This document shows positions 1-12,700 of a stretch of DNA of 64,000 nt, piece after piece. This DNA is from Leptidea sinapis (taxonomy: Eukaryota; Arthropoda; Insecta; Lepidoptera; Pieridae). Made by a program: the position numbers and the translations under genes. The stretch covers positions 4,836,001 to 4,900,000 of the forward strand of contig NC_066311.1 in assembly GCF_905404315.1 (NCBI RefSeq), in the 5' to 3' direction. The notes below the pieces were generated by a model that was not told where the DNA came from, did no database searches, and saw nothing but the letters and a program-made list of their open reading frames with translations. Position 1 is the first letter of the stretch, and every line of letters starts with the position of its first letter.

Positions 1-9
1 TTTATACCA

Positions 10-300
10 GTGGGAGGATCCTTTGCAAAGGAAGCCGGTTAGATTATGGGTACCACAACGGCGCCTATCTCTGCCGTGAAGCAGTAACGTGTAAACATTA
101 CTGTGTTTCAGTCTGAAGGGTGCCGTAGCTAGTGAAATTACTGGGCAAATGATACTTATCATCTTATGTCTTAAGGTGACGAGCGCAATTGTAGTGACGC
201 TCAGAATTTTTGTGTTTTTCAAGAATCCTGAGCGGCACTGCATTTTAATGGGTAGGGGCGTATCAATTACCACCAGCTGAACGTTCTGCTCGTCTCAATT
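10..300 (+). mobile_element. A-tailed ~300-bp non-autonomous element, copy 1
   Basis: Matches the family seen at 3377, 14438, 29521, 42430, 47283, 47934, 48863, 62588 and 63560: it begins near GGGAGGCTCCTTTGCA and carries GGGTACCACAACGGCGCC, GAAGCAGTAATGTGTAAGCA and GAGCGGCACTGCATT. It ends near CCTGCTCGTCTC plus an A-rich tail. This copy has lost the A-tail. The class is uncertain (SINE-like or a LINE 3' fragment). Confidence 0.75.
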
Positions 301-616
301 TCAATTGTTCAATCGAAATTGGCCTTTATGTAAATCCTTTCTTCTATGTTAATACTTCTAGGTCACTTATCACTGATGAGGTTAGTTAGGTGGCACGTCC
401 GCCATTACATTTAGAAAATACGCGGAGCGCTGCGCAAGCGTGTAAGCGCGTGATCCACCGACGAGAAAGTGTCAGTGGGGGAAGAGGGCACGAGGTGCGG
501 AAGGAGGGATGAGGAAGCGGGGAGTGGAAACGAGAAGTTGACAACTGACGTTGACAGTGACAGTTACAGTTACAAAATGAAATATGGCGCCAACAGACTG
601 ATATTCACCATTGCAG

Positions 617-789
617 TGCCGTCGCCGAAGCTGTACGTACAGCTGAGCCCCGTGCGCGTGAACGTAGACGTGCCCAGTGTCGTGTGGCTTGCGGCGTTTC
701 TCCCGCACGTCGCGCAAGCCGCGTCCGAGACGCAGGACAACGAAACGCCCAGCTACGTCGACGTGCGGGCTGAACTTATAATGCCAAAG
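617..789 (+). CDS. BLTP3: BLTP3 exon (first in window)
   Basis: Encodes PSPKLYVQLSPVRVNVDV, then a hydrophobic VVWLAAFLPHVAQA helix and ends MPK before GTAAGA. The acceptor is placed after attcaccattgcag at 616, which has a pyrimidine tract and gives incoming phase 1. The frame stays open upstream to about 454, so a longer exon is possible, but that stretch has no pyrimidine-rich acceptor and its composition looks intronic. The beta-strand/helix pattern fits a repeating groove unit of bridge-like lipid transfer proteins. Confidence 0.75.
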
Positions 790-3700
790 GTAAGATCAAA
801 AAGAAAATCTACAAACCATTAGTTTATAATAAAAAAAAAAGTTTTCTTAGTACTGGTAAAATAGCAGATTTATTCCGTATAATTATTCCAAAAAAAATTA
901 TTTTTAAAATTTAAAAACAATTAAATGATTAATTTAAAATTTATTTTTAAAACTTATTTTCAGTAATGCATGTTATTACAATTTCACTAATGATATTATA
1001 GTCAAACGGTAGATTGTCAATCGACTTCATTTCTTTCAATTTAACGGCCTGGTTTTAGTGTCATTCCACAAGTTTTAAGTCTCTTAGACTGCCAATTTTT
1101 TATATTTTATTAGGTCTAAGCTGGTCATACCAGCCCAGACTTAATGTATTCGCAATAGAAACAATTCACTCAACCAAGTGAGCGTGGGCGAGGGGTAAAT
1201 ACAAGAAACAGACCAATCAGACGGCCTCATAAACTAACGACCAATACAATGTCACTACAACCAGGCCGTTAAATTGTAAGAAATGAAATCGATGGACAAT
1301 CTATCGTTTTATTATAATAACACTAGTGAAAATGTAATATCACGACTTTGACAATATATATACCTGCGACATATACACATTGAACTTTTCACTAAATCCA
1401 ATCAATTTCACAATGCGTCAGTTGTATAGCTACAGGTATACTGCTATAAGCATTTCGGTGATTTCACCCGTCCAAAAAGTGTCTAACTATATTTATGTTT
1501 ATTTATTTACTTATCGCGTGCACCAGTGGTAACCATGTCGGTGACGCGAACCCAAAAGATTTTCCCAGTACAGTACAACATTACAGTATTTTTTTTATGG
1601 AATATAAGAACAAACGAGCGTATGGGTCACCTGGTGTTAAGTGTTCACCGCCGCCCACATTCTCTTGCAACACCAGAGGAATCACAGGAGCGTTGCCGGC
1701 CTTTAAGGATTTGTGCGCGCCACATCTTTGCAGTACGTGGAAGAAAGCTCCTCGCAAACCGCACTGTGGAGGACCGCCACAGATCCAGATGGTGGGGATG
1801 ATATCCTAACTTGTGGCGGGTCGTGCGAAGGTGGAATTCGTCGGCAGGAATCAGGTTAAACAGCTCCTCGGAACACTCCCCGTGATAAATGTGGTAGAAG
1901 ACACTGTAATTGTGAACTTATTGAATTCAGTATTATATCGATTGAAAACATTAACATATATTTCCAGATAGTGCTAGAAGCGGGCGTCGAACACGTTTCC
2001 CAACAGCGGGACCGTCCGAAAGAGTTGCACGTGTGTACGGCGCGTGCGTCACTCACCAACGTGCGCGAGTCACCGAGAGCGAGTAACTTATCATTTTGTA
2101 TTTTAACAGTATTGTTGTAGCAGTAGAACTAATTTCATGTGCATATAGATCATTTATATGACTAGATAGACAGCTGTGAAAACGTCGAAAAACTTGAGGT
2201 TGACAGTTAACCTCTGAACCATTTGTTATGTTTTGTTTTTATGGAAGAGCACTCGCACGAAACATGAGAGCTCGTGGGTTCGAAACCAGCATTGTTCATA
2301 AAATTTTGTTTTCAAATTTTATTTGTGTATTAACCGCAGAAGTGAGGGCTATCACTTTATAAACATAACAAATTGTTTAGTTTTGCTAGAGCGACATCTC
2401 AAGTCAATTTCCTCATATGCAAATTTTGTGGTTGAGCAGGTTATCAACTGTAAAGTAGATCCTGTAGATGAAGCCGTAACCTGAGAGTTTAATAAAGCAT
2501 ACAAGATTTTATGACGGTAGGTCACTCGAACGGCTCAGTGGGATAAACATCGCACGCAACGAGAGAGGTCGCGGGATCGAGTCCCGCATCGTTCATAAAA
2601 TTTCGTTTTCAAAGTGACAAACACATCGCGAGTGTAAGACGTACGCACACAAAACTAATAAACGTTTTCATCGGTTGCTAGCATCAATAAGCTAACTAGA
2701 CTTATAAATTATCTCAGCGCATTACAATAAAATATGTATAAAAGTTAGGCAGAATGAAACTGATCACTCTTACATCTTAATTCTTTAAACGTCTGCTTCC
2801 TACGATATCGTGCATCCAACTGTGTCTCAAGCGCTTGTCCCACCTATCACCAATCATTGTCACTTATGTAATTTTTATAGCAGTAGAACTAACTGGTACA
2901 TTCAGTATAACGTTTAAAGGTGGTATACACAACAACAAACACACGAGACATTCCAATAAGTATCAGGCGGCCAGATGCCGGTAATATATATATTTTTTTA
3001 TGGAATAGCAGCACAAACGAGCGTACGGGTCACCTGGTGTTAAGTGATCACCGCCGTCCACATTCTCTTGCAACACCAGAGGAATCACAAGAGCGTTGCC
3101 GGCCTTTAAGGAAGGTGTACGCGCTTTTTTTGAAGGTAGCCATGTGGTATCGTCCCGGAAACACCGCACAAGGAAGTTCATTCCACAGCGTTGTAGTATG
3201 AGGAAGAAAGCTCCTTGAAAACCGCACTGTGGAGGACCGCCACACATCCAGATGGTGAGTGATATCCTAACTTGTGACGTGTCGTGCGAAGGTGGAATTC
3301 CGCTGCAGGAATCAGATTAAAAAATAAAATAAAATATCGCTCTATATGACGAGGGCCATCAGCCCTTTCGGTCCCATTTTTTTATGATAAAAGTAATAAA
3401 TAAATTAAAACGTTCATTAGATCGTAATGATGCCCTGCCCATTACAATGCAGTGTCGCTCAGTATTCAGGAGTAGAAACCCCAAAATTCTAAGCGACATC
3501 GCAATTGCGCTCGTCATTTTGAAACATAAGATTTTAAGTCTCATTAGCCCAGTAATATCACTTGCTACAGCGGCACCCTTTACTAATCTCTAATGATTTC
3601 ACACAACTATGTCACTGCAGACATAGGCACTTCTTTTTGGTTCCCTAGCCGGCATCCTGAACAAAGAGGAGGCTGCCACTATAGTTGGTTAGTTAGTTGG

Positions 3701-6700
3701 GAAAATGTACAAAACAAATGTGTTACGAAATTTAAAAGAATTGTTAACAAAGTTTGTGTGGGAAAGGTTATTATAGCATAAACGATTGTCTTAATGACAC
3801 CACGGACTGGGAATAAAGCGAACACCCTCAGGCTCTTTAATTATAAATGTTTATTGTACGATATCACATTTTAATCCATATTTTATATTTAAAAAAAAGC
3901 CCGCTGAGTTTCTTGCGCCCATTCTTCTCAGGATTTGTTGTGCGGCATTGTCACATCCCTTTGACGTAATGTTAGTAGTATACTATATACTATAGTAAAC
4001 TTTTTATCTCTTATTACTTTTTGTAGATACAGGCGGTGGCACCCGGGCGGACCTCGCGGCGATAATATCGTGCCTGCGGCGGCTCAGTGGTTCGAGAAGC
4101 AAGTTTCCAAACTCGCCGGACGACATTGACCCAATACATGATGTGTTCGTAAAACACGCTGACGGTGAGTAAACGATAGTTTTATTGAATTGAAAACTTA
4201 TTTAGCCGTGTTGGGTACTTTTTGGTGGGGGAAAATCTTAGGGGTTAGCGTCACCGACTCGCTATATTGGTAGGTACATACGACCTTGAACAGAACCACG
4301 ACGCGAGCTAGTTTTGCACACGTCCACTTAGGTATTAAATTAACAATAACAAATAACTTTATTGCGGTTGGTTCTGGATCTATGTACGAAAAACGAAACA
4401 CAACCACTGAACCAGCGATTGTTTCAGCGTCTTAAGGAAGTTTAATAAATTTAAATTTGGATCACTATGACTTTTAATATGCTTTACTATTTTATGTTTC
4501 TTCATTTTTAAAATATCGGTCGGATTTGTGAAGTAGGTGACAACAAAGTTCGCGCGTGCGTAAATGCTCACTCGTGAGTCCCTACTGGCTGGCCTACTCT
4601 GTAGAGGCCACACGTACTTACGATTTCCATACCTACACTTTGTGACCGGCATTTCACAACCACGCGAAATTTCTTGCCTCCACAACCATTTGACGGAGTC
4701 ATCCGGCGACTGCTGTGTTACCAAATCAATATCAATTTGTGAACCTTCAAGTTAAGGGAATACTCTCTCATATATGTCTGTCAACGCAACTCTTACCCTC
4801 TGGTATTGTGAATAGGTACGATAGTTCAATTGATAACAAATGAGGCGGTTATCCGTTTAAAAAATAGTTTTTTTTAGAATTCAAAGAATCATATTAGGAA
4901 CTAAATCTGTTTTTCATTTGCTGCAGGTTTGGATGACATCGAGCGCGGTAAGGCGGTAACGGCAGAGACATTGTGGCGGGAGAACCGAGGCGTTTGGTGC
5001 GCGCGCGCAGAGCCGCTGTGGGTTGACTTTGTGGGTGCGCGGGCCACCAACTACAAGCCGTCTCCGCTGCTCGATGCCACACCATTCACTGCTTGGGTGA
5101 GATGCGAAAACTTAAATAAAAATGATTTTTGTTATTAATCCTACTAATATTATAAATGTGAAAGTTTGTATGTCTGGATGTATGTTTGAACTTCTTTAAC
5201 GCAAAAACTACTGAATAGATTTTTGAGGAAACTTTACAATAATATAGCTTACACACCAGAATAACAAATAGGCTATAATTAGTAAAACTATAGTGTGAAT
5301 TATACAAAATATAAAAGAAGTGTGATTGTTACTAATGAATACAACTAGCGCCATCTCTTATCGACTAGCAAGCAAAAAACTTAACTTCTCTGAACATAAA
5401 ATATTGTGTTGAATAGTTAATTATAAGGGATTACTTCGTTTTTATTTTTTGAGTATCATAGTTGTAGTCATACAAATTAAATCCTACTTTGAATAACAAT
5501 ATTTGAATTTCTATTTATATTAATATATTAACCCGAAGAACGGTCGACCACTTAAAATAATTTATATGGCAAAACAATGTTTGCCGGGTCAGCTAGTAAT
5601 CTTATATACGCATTCTGATCATTTAAATAATTATTAAATTAAATAAGTAACTACTGAAAATCAGTGTTGGAACCAATTCCAGCCCCAAGGTGATCCTTAT
5701 TTCAATTCCAAAAATGCTGAGTGGTATCCTTTTCATGACATCCTATTTTTAATTTGATAATTTTACTATGTATGTAATGCTATGTGTGCTCATGAATAAA
5801 TGCATACTTTTCTTTATTGTAAGCCAGATCTTAACCTACTTATATAAACTTATGCATTATACATATTATAAACCTTTAATGCCTACTACTCGGCTAAGTA
5901 GAGTTTGTAAGTCTATTGTGGGGCTATGTATATGCTTTTGCAGGATCCCAGCAAACGTTTAAAGCACATGTATTACGAAATTCGTAAGAATTGCGTTTGT
6001 GTGATAATATCATTCTTAATGATACCACAGATTGGGAATGGAGCGACCATCCTCAGGCTTTTAAATAATTTTCCATTACCATTTTTTATGAAAAAAAAAG
6101 AAGCATTGAGTCGAGTTAATGCTTTTTCGAATGTGTAGTAGTTTTTGGATATCAATAAGTGATATCTTATTTTGAATAAAAATATTTGAACTTGAATATA
6201 TTATCGCAGATATGCTTCGAGGAAGGCTTCGACAAGATCTGGGTGCTGGGTCGTGCTTGCGGGCTGGCTGGTCTGCAGGTGAACCACTATCAGCTTCTGT
6301 TTCTGCTGCGGCAGTTGGAGCGTCTGTCAGAGCTGGCCGCGTGGCTCGGTCACCAGGCGAGCAGACTTCAGGACGATAGCGGGTCAGTCGGGCAAGAATT
6401 TTTATGTCAAGAAGTTTTTTTTTAGTACAAACTGTAATCAGTAAATTGTTACTTTAATCAGATGAAGATCCACTCATCTTTGTCAAATATTAAGTATACT
6501 CTTTCTTTTAATTGCTTGGAGTTGTCAACTTTATTTTTTATTTTATTTATATATTTATTTAGAGGCTTAAAAAAGTGAACACCATTTACACCATAAATTA
6601 TAGACCAAAGCATTAGACTAAAACTTAAGGCTGATGATTGCAACTGGCAGCCCAATTAGACCTAAGCCTGTGCTAGGGCTGTCCAAAAATCCTCGGCCTA

Positions 6701-9700
6701 ATTGTTAAAAAATAAAATATTAAAGTTTTCCAATTTAATCTAAAATTTTAATCTTATGAATTATTTACCTAACTAAACTTAATTGTTATTAGTTTTATTT
6801 GGATTATCATACATATATCATATATATAAAATATAAGTAATATTAGTGCAACTGTCTTATAGTCTGTTTATTTGGGTGCCTATGCAGTCTTTCCCGATAT
6901 CTTCGTATACTATTTGCAATTTTCATCCCTAAATAATAGTGGATTTGGCACATTAGCTACGCTTGTCAAAATCATGTTTTGCATTCTTTGCAGTATTGTG
7001 ATATATGTCAAGAAGTGAATAAAACATCTACATCATGTTGAGTTTTTTCTTCTGCACATAAATAAAAATATGATTTTTATGTCAATACTATCCTAACGCA
7101 TGACAAAATATCCTAAGGCGTGCCTTATTGGACTACCTTTATCCTCAGACTTACAGAAAATCATATGTACCTAAACCACAATGTAAACTGCACATTTAGT
7201 ACCGGAACATTACAGTTTAAGTGTATCTACCTTTATGGCAGAAATTTGTGTGGAGGCAGTAACGCCCTGGACAATTTCCTACTGCCAGACGTGTCACTAT
7301 TCGGTTTATGTATGAAAATATACCTACAGTCTCTTGGGATCCACGAGACAGTTATTCAGTCGGTTTCAATCGCAATCACAACGCGCATGTCCCTTTGGTT
7401 CCCGTCCCATACCTATGTACAGTGCTCCCAAATTAATAATGCGCATACAGATCTTCGCTAATGGGCGTATTCCCGGAAACACCCGAATCATTCAATCGTA
7501 ATAGCCCTAAACAATGCACTTGCATTTTGCACCTTGTTAGAAAGAAATAGGAGTCAAATCATGTGTTCACAATACAAAAACAAATCGGGCGGTCGGCTGT
7601 GGTATCCGGTCAGTCAGTCGTCTTTAAGCTGCTGACTGCACGTGTTCAGTCTATGTGGAATTATATAGAGCTCCTATTACACACCCCTCTTGTTATTATT
7701 ATTGTAATATAACTCTACTAAATTATGCAAAAGTAATGCATTTTACCACTCTATATAGATATCGTCTCCCAACGGTCGGGAAATACGACCGTTGCCGAAA
7801 AGTGGCGAAGATTAATTTGGGAGCACTGTAAAGTTATTTTCTTTATTTATTTGATCACAGTAAAAGTTTTCCCATATACGAAGAGGCATAAAATGTCTTG
7901 GGTAAAGAAACAAACGTAATCATTTCATCTAGGTAATTCCTTCTATCGTAAATCACTAACTAGCATATAAATGTTGGATGTAATACCCAATAAGCAAGTG
8001 AATCCACCGCGATTTAAAATGAATCTTTCTATCCGGCTTCTAAAGTAGTTATTTCTTCAAAAGACTACTAAGTGAATCTTCCGTACTACTTCTCTTTATT
8101 ATGTGATACCTGTTCATAAAGTTAGTTCTACAACTACTGATTAATTTGATGAAAATGATAATTATGATGTTTTGTTAATTATGTAATGTATTCACTATTT
8201 TACAGATCGCTTGTTGTAGCGATGGTGGTGCCATCAGTTGAGATGACGATAGTTCTTCCGTCAACTTGTCCAGGTCAGGAGTCTATCAGAGACCTTGATA
8301 GTGTTCCACTTGATTCCTCCAGTTTGCAGGATTTGAAAATGGGTAGGTACCAAATTTGTGATACACTAAGCGACCATACTTGGTAATTATAGTTAAATGA
8401 GTGATACTTTTTCTGGAGGGTAGTTATTAAATTAAAATATTTTTTTAATTATGAATTAATATTTCGAATTTACCTATTTTTGTTTAAGGACCTTGCTGTC
8501 CACAATTCATTTATTTTCGTTAAATTATATAATCCTTACATAATACTCAGTCGACTGGTGTTGGTCTAATTAAAGATCATTCAACTATGGAATGAGCTTT
8601 CTTATGCGGTGTTTTTGGGATGATGCGACATGGGTGCCTTCAAAAAAAGCGCGTACAACTTCCTTAAAGGTTGGCAAGACTACTGTGATTCCTCTGAAGA
8701 GATTGTGGGCAGCGGTGATCATTTAACATGTGACCCGTACGCTCCTTTGTCTAGTAAATTTTAAAATAGCAAAACTCACCTTTAGGTCCTCATCTCTCGA
8801 CTGGTATTGTGGGCGGTCTTTTTCACTTCCCACCACATAAACCTTTTGTCCGTTGGCGCCCTATTATATTAAAAAAACAAAGTTAATTAAAGTTACCAAA
8901 ATTTATGAACTCTCTCGGATTCCGTTCGAGAGCGGTTGCCAACTGAGTCAACCGTTCGAATGACGCATGGATCTTAAATCTTGGTATGTCTTGGTCAACT
9001 CTAGTTCATACATTTTGGTTACAAATTTAACTTTGTATAATTACGAAGAGGGGGATATCACTTTAAAATACAAAAGTGAATGTTAATGTAACATTGTGAT
9101 ATTAAGGAGTGTAGGCACTTCTTTAGGCTCGGAGTCTACCATGGCGCCTTCCACGCTCGAGAGGGAGCCCTACCAGCCCTCACCCGCAATGAACATCGAG
9201 GTGTTCAACGCGCCCGTGGCTGACGAAGTACCAGTCAGTCCAGGGTTAGGCTTTGCTGGTAAGTTGTTTATCTTTTAAAGTTTCGTATCCGAAAGGTAAC
9301 TTACGCTACCCTATTATAACTAAGTATGTTTGTCAGCGGTGTGCACCTCATGCACCGAAATAATTACACTGACAAAACTGATTGGTGCGATATAGAAAGA
9401 AAGGAAGAACACTTTATAAAATGTTTAGTATGAGTGTAGTATAGTACGTACTACCTAATATTTCTGTTCTAGTTGTCTGTGGCACGAAAACAACTGTGCT
9501 TTTTTGGTTACACTAAAGTACTGTAAACAATGCTTTTAAGGCCATAGGGTATAATAGACTTTTTCAAAGACTTAAATAAAGTATGTACAAATAAAATTTG
9601 AACAACAAAATTTTATGAACGATGCGCGACTCGGAACCACGACTTCCGGCGTTCCGTGCCTGTGCTCTAACGAACTGAACCAACCGTTCGAGTAACGCAT

Positions 9701-12700
9701 CGTTATAAAATCTTGTCTCCTATGTTCAACTCTCAGGTTGTTTATAAAGTTTTGTTTGTCAAATTTTATTTGTGTATTAATCCTAGAAGTGAGGATTATC
9801 ACATATTATAAAGTATGTACTTAAATTAAATTAAAAAGTAGAGGAGTAGAAAAACGTACAAAGCGAAGCCTAAAAGGACGTATTTAAATAATAATGATGT
9901 GCAGGCAATGGGTCATCGATTATCTCTCAGGATTATCTGTGACACGGCCGTCTGTATGAAACAGCACTGATTTTCAGCGGTTTAAGTATAGTATAGCGGT
10001 ATAAGTAAGGTATAGCGGATATAATATTAAATCAATTTTTACTTGCGGTACTAACAGTGGATATTCAGGCTTAAAAGCAAAAAAAATATGGTGTCGGTGA
10101 TGCCTTGACATATTTGGCATTATAAAAACAATAGTATCCGAAATGGTTGTTTTCAGGTTTTTCATCGATGCGCCGTGGTCTGACGTCACTAGTTACGTCG
10201 ATAGATAGCGCGTTGACGCGGGACGATACGCGAAGTGACGCCGCGTCTACCGCCAGCTCGGACAGCGAGCGGTACGTGGTCGTCGGTCTCGCTGCCGAGT
10301 CGCCCGACGACGCGGACGTCGCGTTCAGGTGAGCACGAAACACTAATACCACCTTCGCACGACACGCCACAAGTTGGGATATCATCCCCACCACCTGGAC
10401 GTGTCCTCCATAGTGCGATTTTCAATGAGCTTTCTTCCACGTACTACAAAGCTGTGGAATGAGCTTCCTTGTGCGGTGTTTCCGGGACCTTCAAAAACAA
10501 GCGCCTACACCTTCCTTAAGGGCCGGCAACGCTCCTGTGATTCCTCTGGTGTTGCAAGAGAATGTGGGCGGCTCGCTTGCCCTCCCTTTTCCATTAAAAA
10601 AAAACTGTGACGTCACCAGACGCACGCGATATACAACCACGTATAGTATCATAAACGTGTTGAATTCAGAGGAATTGGACGTAGGGGTGGGTAATATAAC
10701 TTCTCTAGTCTTTTCTACAATAAAGCGCACGAAGCCCGAATTAATTTAACGAATGAAAGCGGTGAGTGTGTCCGTACGGCTTACAGAATGTGAGTGAAAG
10801 AATTGGGGAGGCCTGCGCGTTCGACTGTACTCAAAACCCGTGGATTTCGTGATGACATCCGAATCATAGCTTTTCTCCATACCTCCGTTTCTTAATGGCT
10901 GTTGCCTGTTCCTTCCACAGACTAACTAGCTTTTGACTAAATACTAGTATCTCCGTGGAAAAAGTCAACTCCAGCAGTTTTTTTATATATAAGAGGAAGC
11001 AAACGGGCAAGAGGCTCACGGAATGTGAGTGGTGAAGCAACCGCTCGTGGACATCCACAACAAAAGGTGTCAGGAGATGTGGCGGTTTGCTTTGTTTTCT
11101 TGAAGGTCTTACGTTGTTGCAGAGAGTTCGAGCTGGGTCGTCCGGTGAATAGCGGAGTGGAGATGGCTGCCGAGGTAGTGGAGCGTTCATCATCACCCAG
11201 CGAGCATTCCATCACCAGCTCCTGTAAACGACGAGATGTGGTGAGCCTATTGTGTTCTATTCACACAATAGTTTTTATTTTACTTTATATTAATCACTAG
11301 CCGTTCCCGCCCGTTTCGCTGGGTAATCTTAAATCAATTTATTTACTTACTAAAGTCTCTAACCTGACGAGGTATAAGCTTTTGCAATAAATACTTAACT
11401 TTTATTTAAGCTGTCTAACATAAACATAATAAGCTTTGACATGCAAATCTATGCCCAATTAACTAGTTAACTAAACTATGGTACATCAACCACACCAATT
11501 TTGAATTCGTAGTGAGCAGGCATACATGCACTCCTATTCTTGGTGTTAGTGACCTGGTCCCTGATCGTGGAATGTACTCCTAGGTTGGACTTCTAGACAT
11601 TTCTATTCGCCTTATAAATTTGAGCAGTCAATCCTCTTTCATCTATTCTTCGTTAACCAGCAAATTCATCGTAACTTCATTCCTTTTTCAAATACCCACA
11701 CTACCTACATCTTCTTAAAATAACTGTAATGAATTAATTCCGAAGCAACTTGTACGATATTTCGATTTAAATATGAAACAATTGAACTAAAAAAAAACTA
11801 ATTTTACGTTCAGCGTTCTTGCAACGAAGTAGAGGTCGCTTTCAAAGAGACGCTTTCTAAAAATTGAAATTTAGTTTAGTATGAAACGTGCAGTGATATG
11901 ACCGGTTTGTTGGGTTTAATTGCTTCAGATATCTACTTGCACCTTCCGGCTGAACAATATATATTTGGTGCAGCAAAGTGTGCCAGGCTCCTCTCGACTC
12001 AAGCTGACCGCCGAGAAGCTCGACTGCGAGGAATGCCCTTCCATACCATGGGATGAGTTCCAGGTGAAAAAGTATTTCATATATATAACATTTTCTTAAT
12101 GCTGTGTTTGGTAAAAATTAATTGGCTTCATAAATAAATGAAGCTATTTTTTGTTTATTTGGATGCCAAAAAGTATGACTGACTGAGTATAACAATGTAT
12201 TCAGTAATTGTGGCACGATAATACTACTATTAAAGTACTTCGCAGTTAGTTTTTAAAATTCAAATTAATCTCGAAAACTATGTAACGTTTGGATTTTTTC
12301 AAACGTTTAGCCTCTTGCGAATACTTATACTATTTAGCTGTTGTTAAATGGTTTCTTTTGAATCTGATATAACAAATGAATGAATATGTCAACTTTTACT
12401 AATTTTACTGTACATTAGAACTAATATAGGTTTATTGTAGCATTTAATATTTAATTACTTTTATATTATGAACATTACTCTTAACTATATGAGTAGATTA
12501 AGGTGCTGATTTATTTTTATTTTATTCATATAATTATACTGAATGTACTCATGTAGCTTTCGAAATGTCAGTATGCATAACAGCAAAAAAATGCCGTCAG
12601 TAATATAATGATCTCAATAAAACCCAAATATTTTTTAACAAACTTATATTATGCCCACATGAATATTATGTTTGAGCAAGAGAAAATAAAGTGAATTCCG

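Noticed and set aside
469..616. N-terminal extension of the first BLTP3 exon (open frame from about 454)
   Set aside because: No pyrimidine-rich acceptor lies in it, the peptide is low-complexity (GEEGTRCGRRDEEAGSGNEK) and a much better acceptor sits at 616. Kept only as an alternative.
2519..2600. Possible tRNA gene (promoter boxes visible)
   Set aside because: The arms do not fold into a proper cloverleaf, and the same head recurs in several SINE copies.
5941..5990. Extra BLTP3 exon after cttttgcag at 5943
   Set aside because: The sequence soon becomes a LINE tail, and the flanking exons already join in phase without it.
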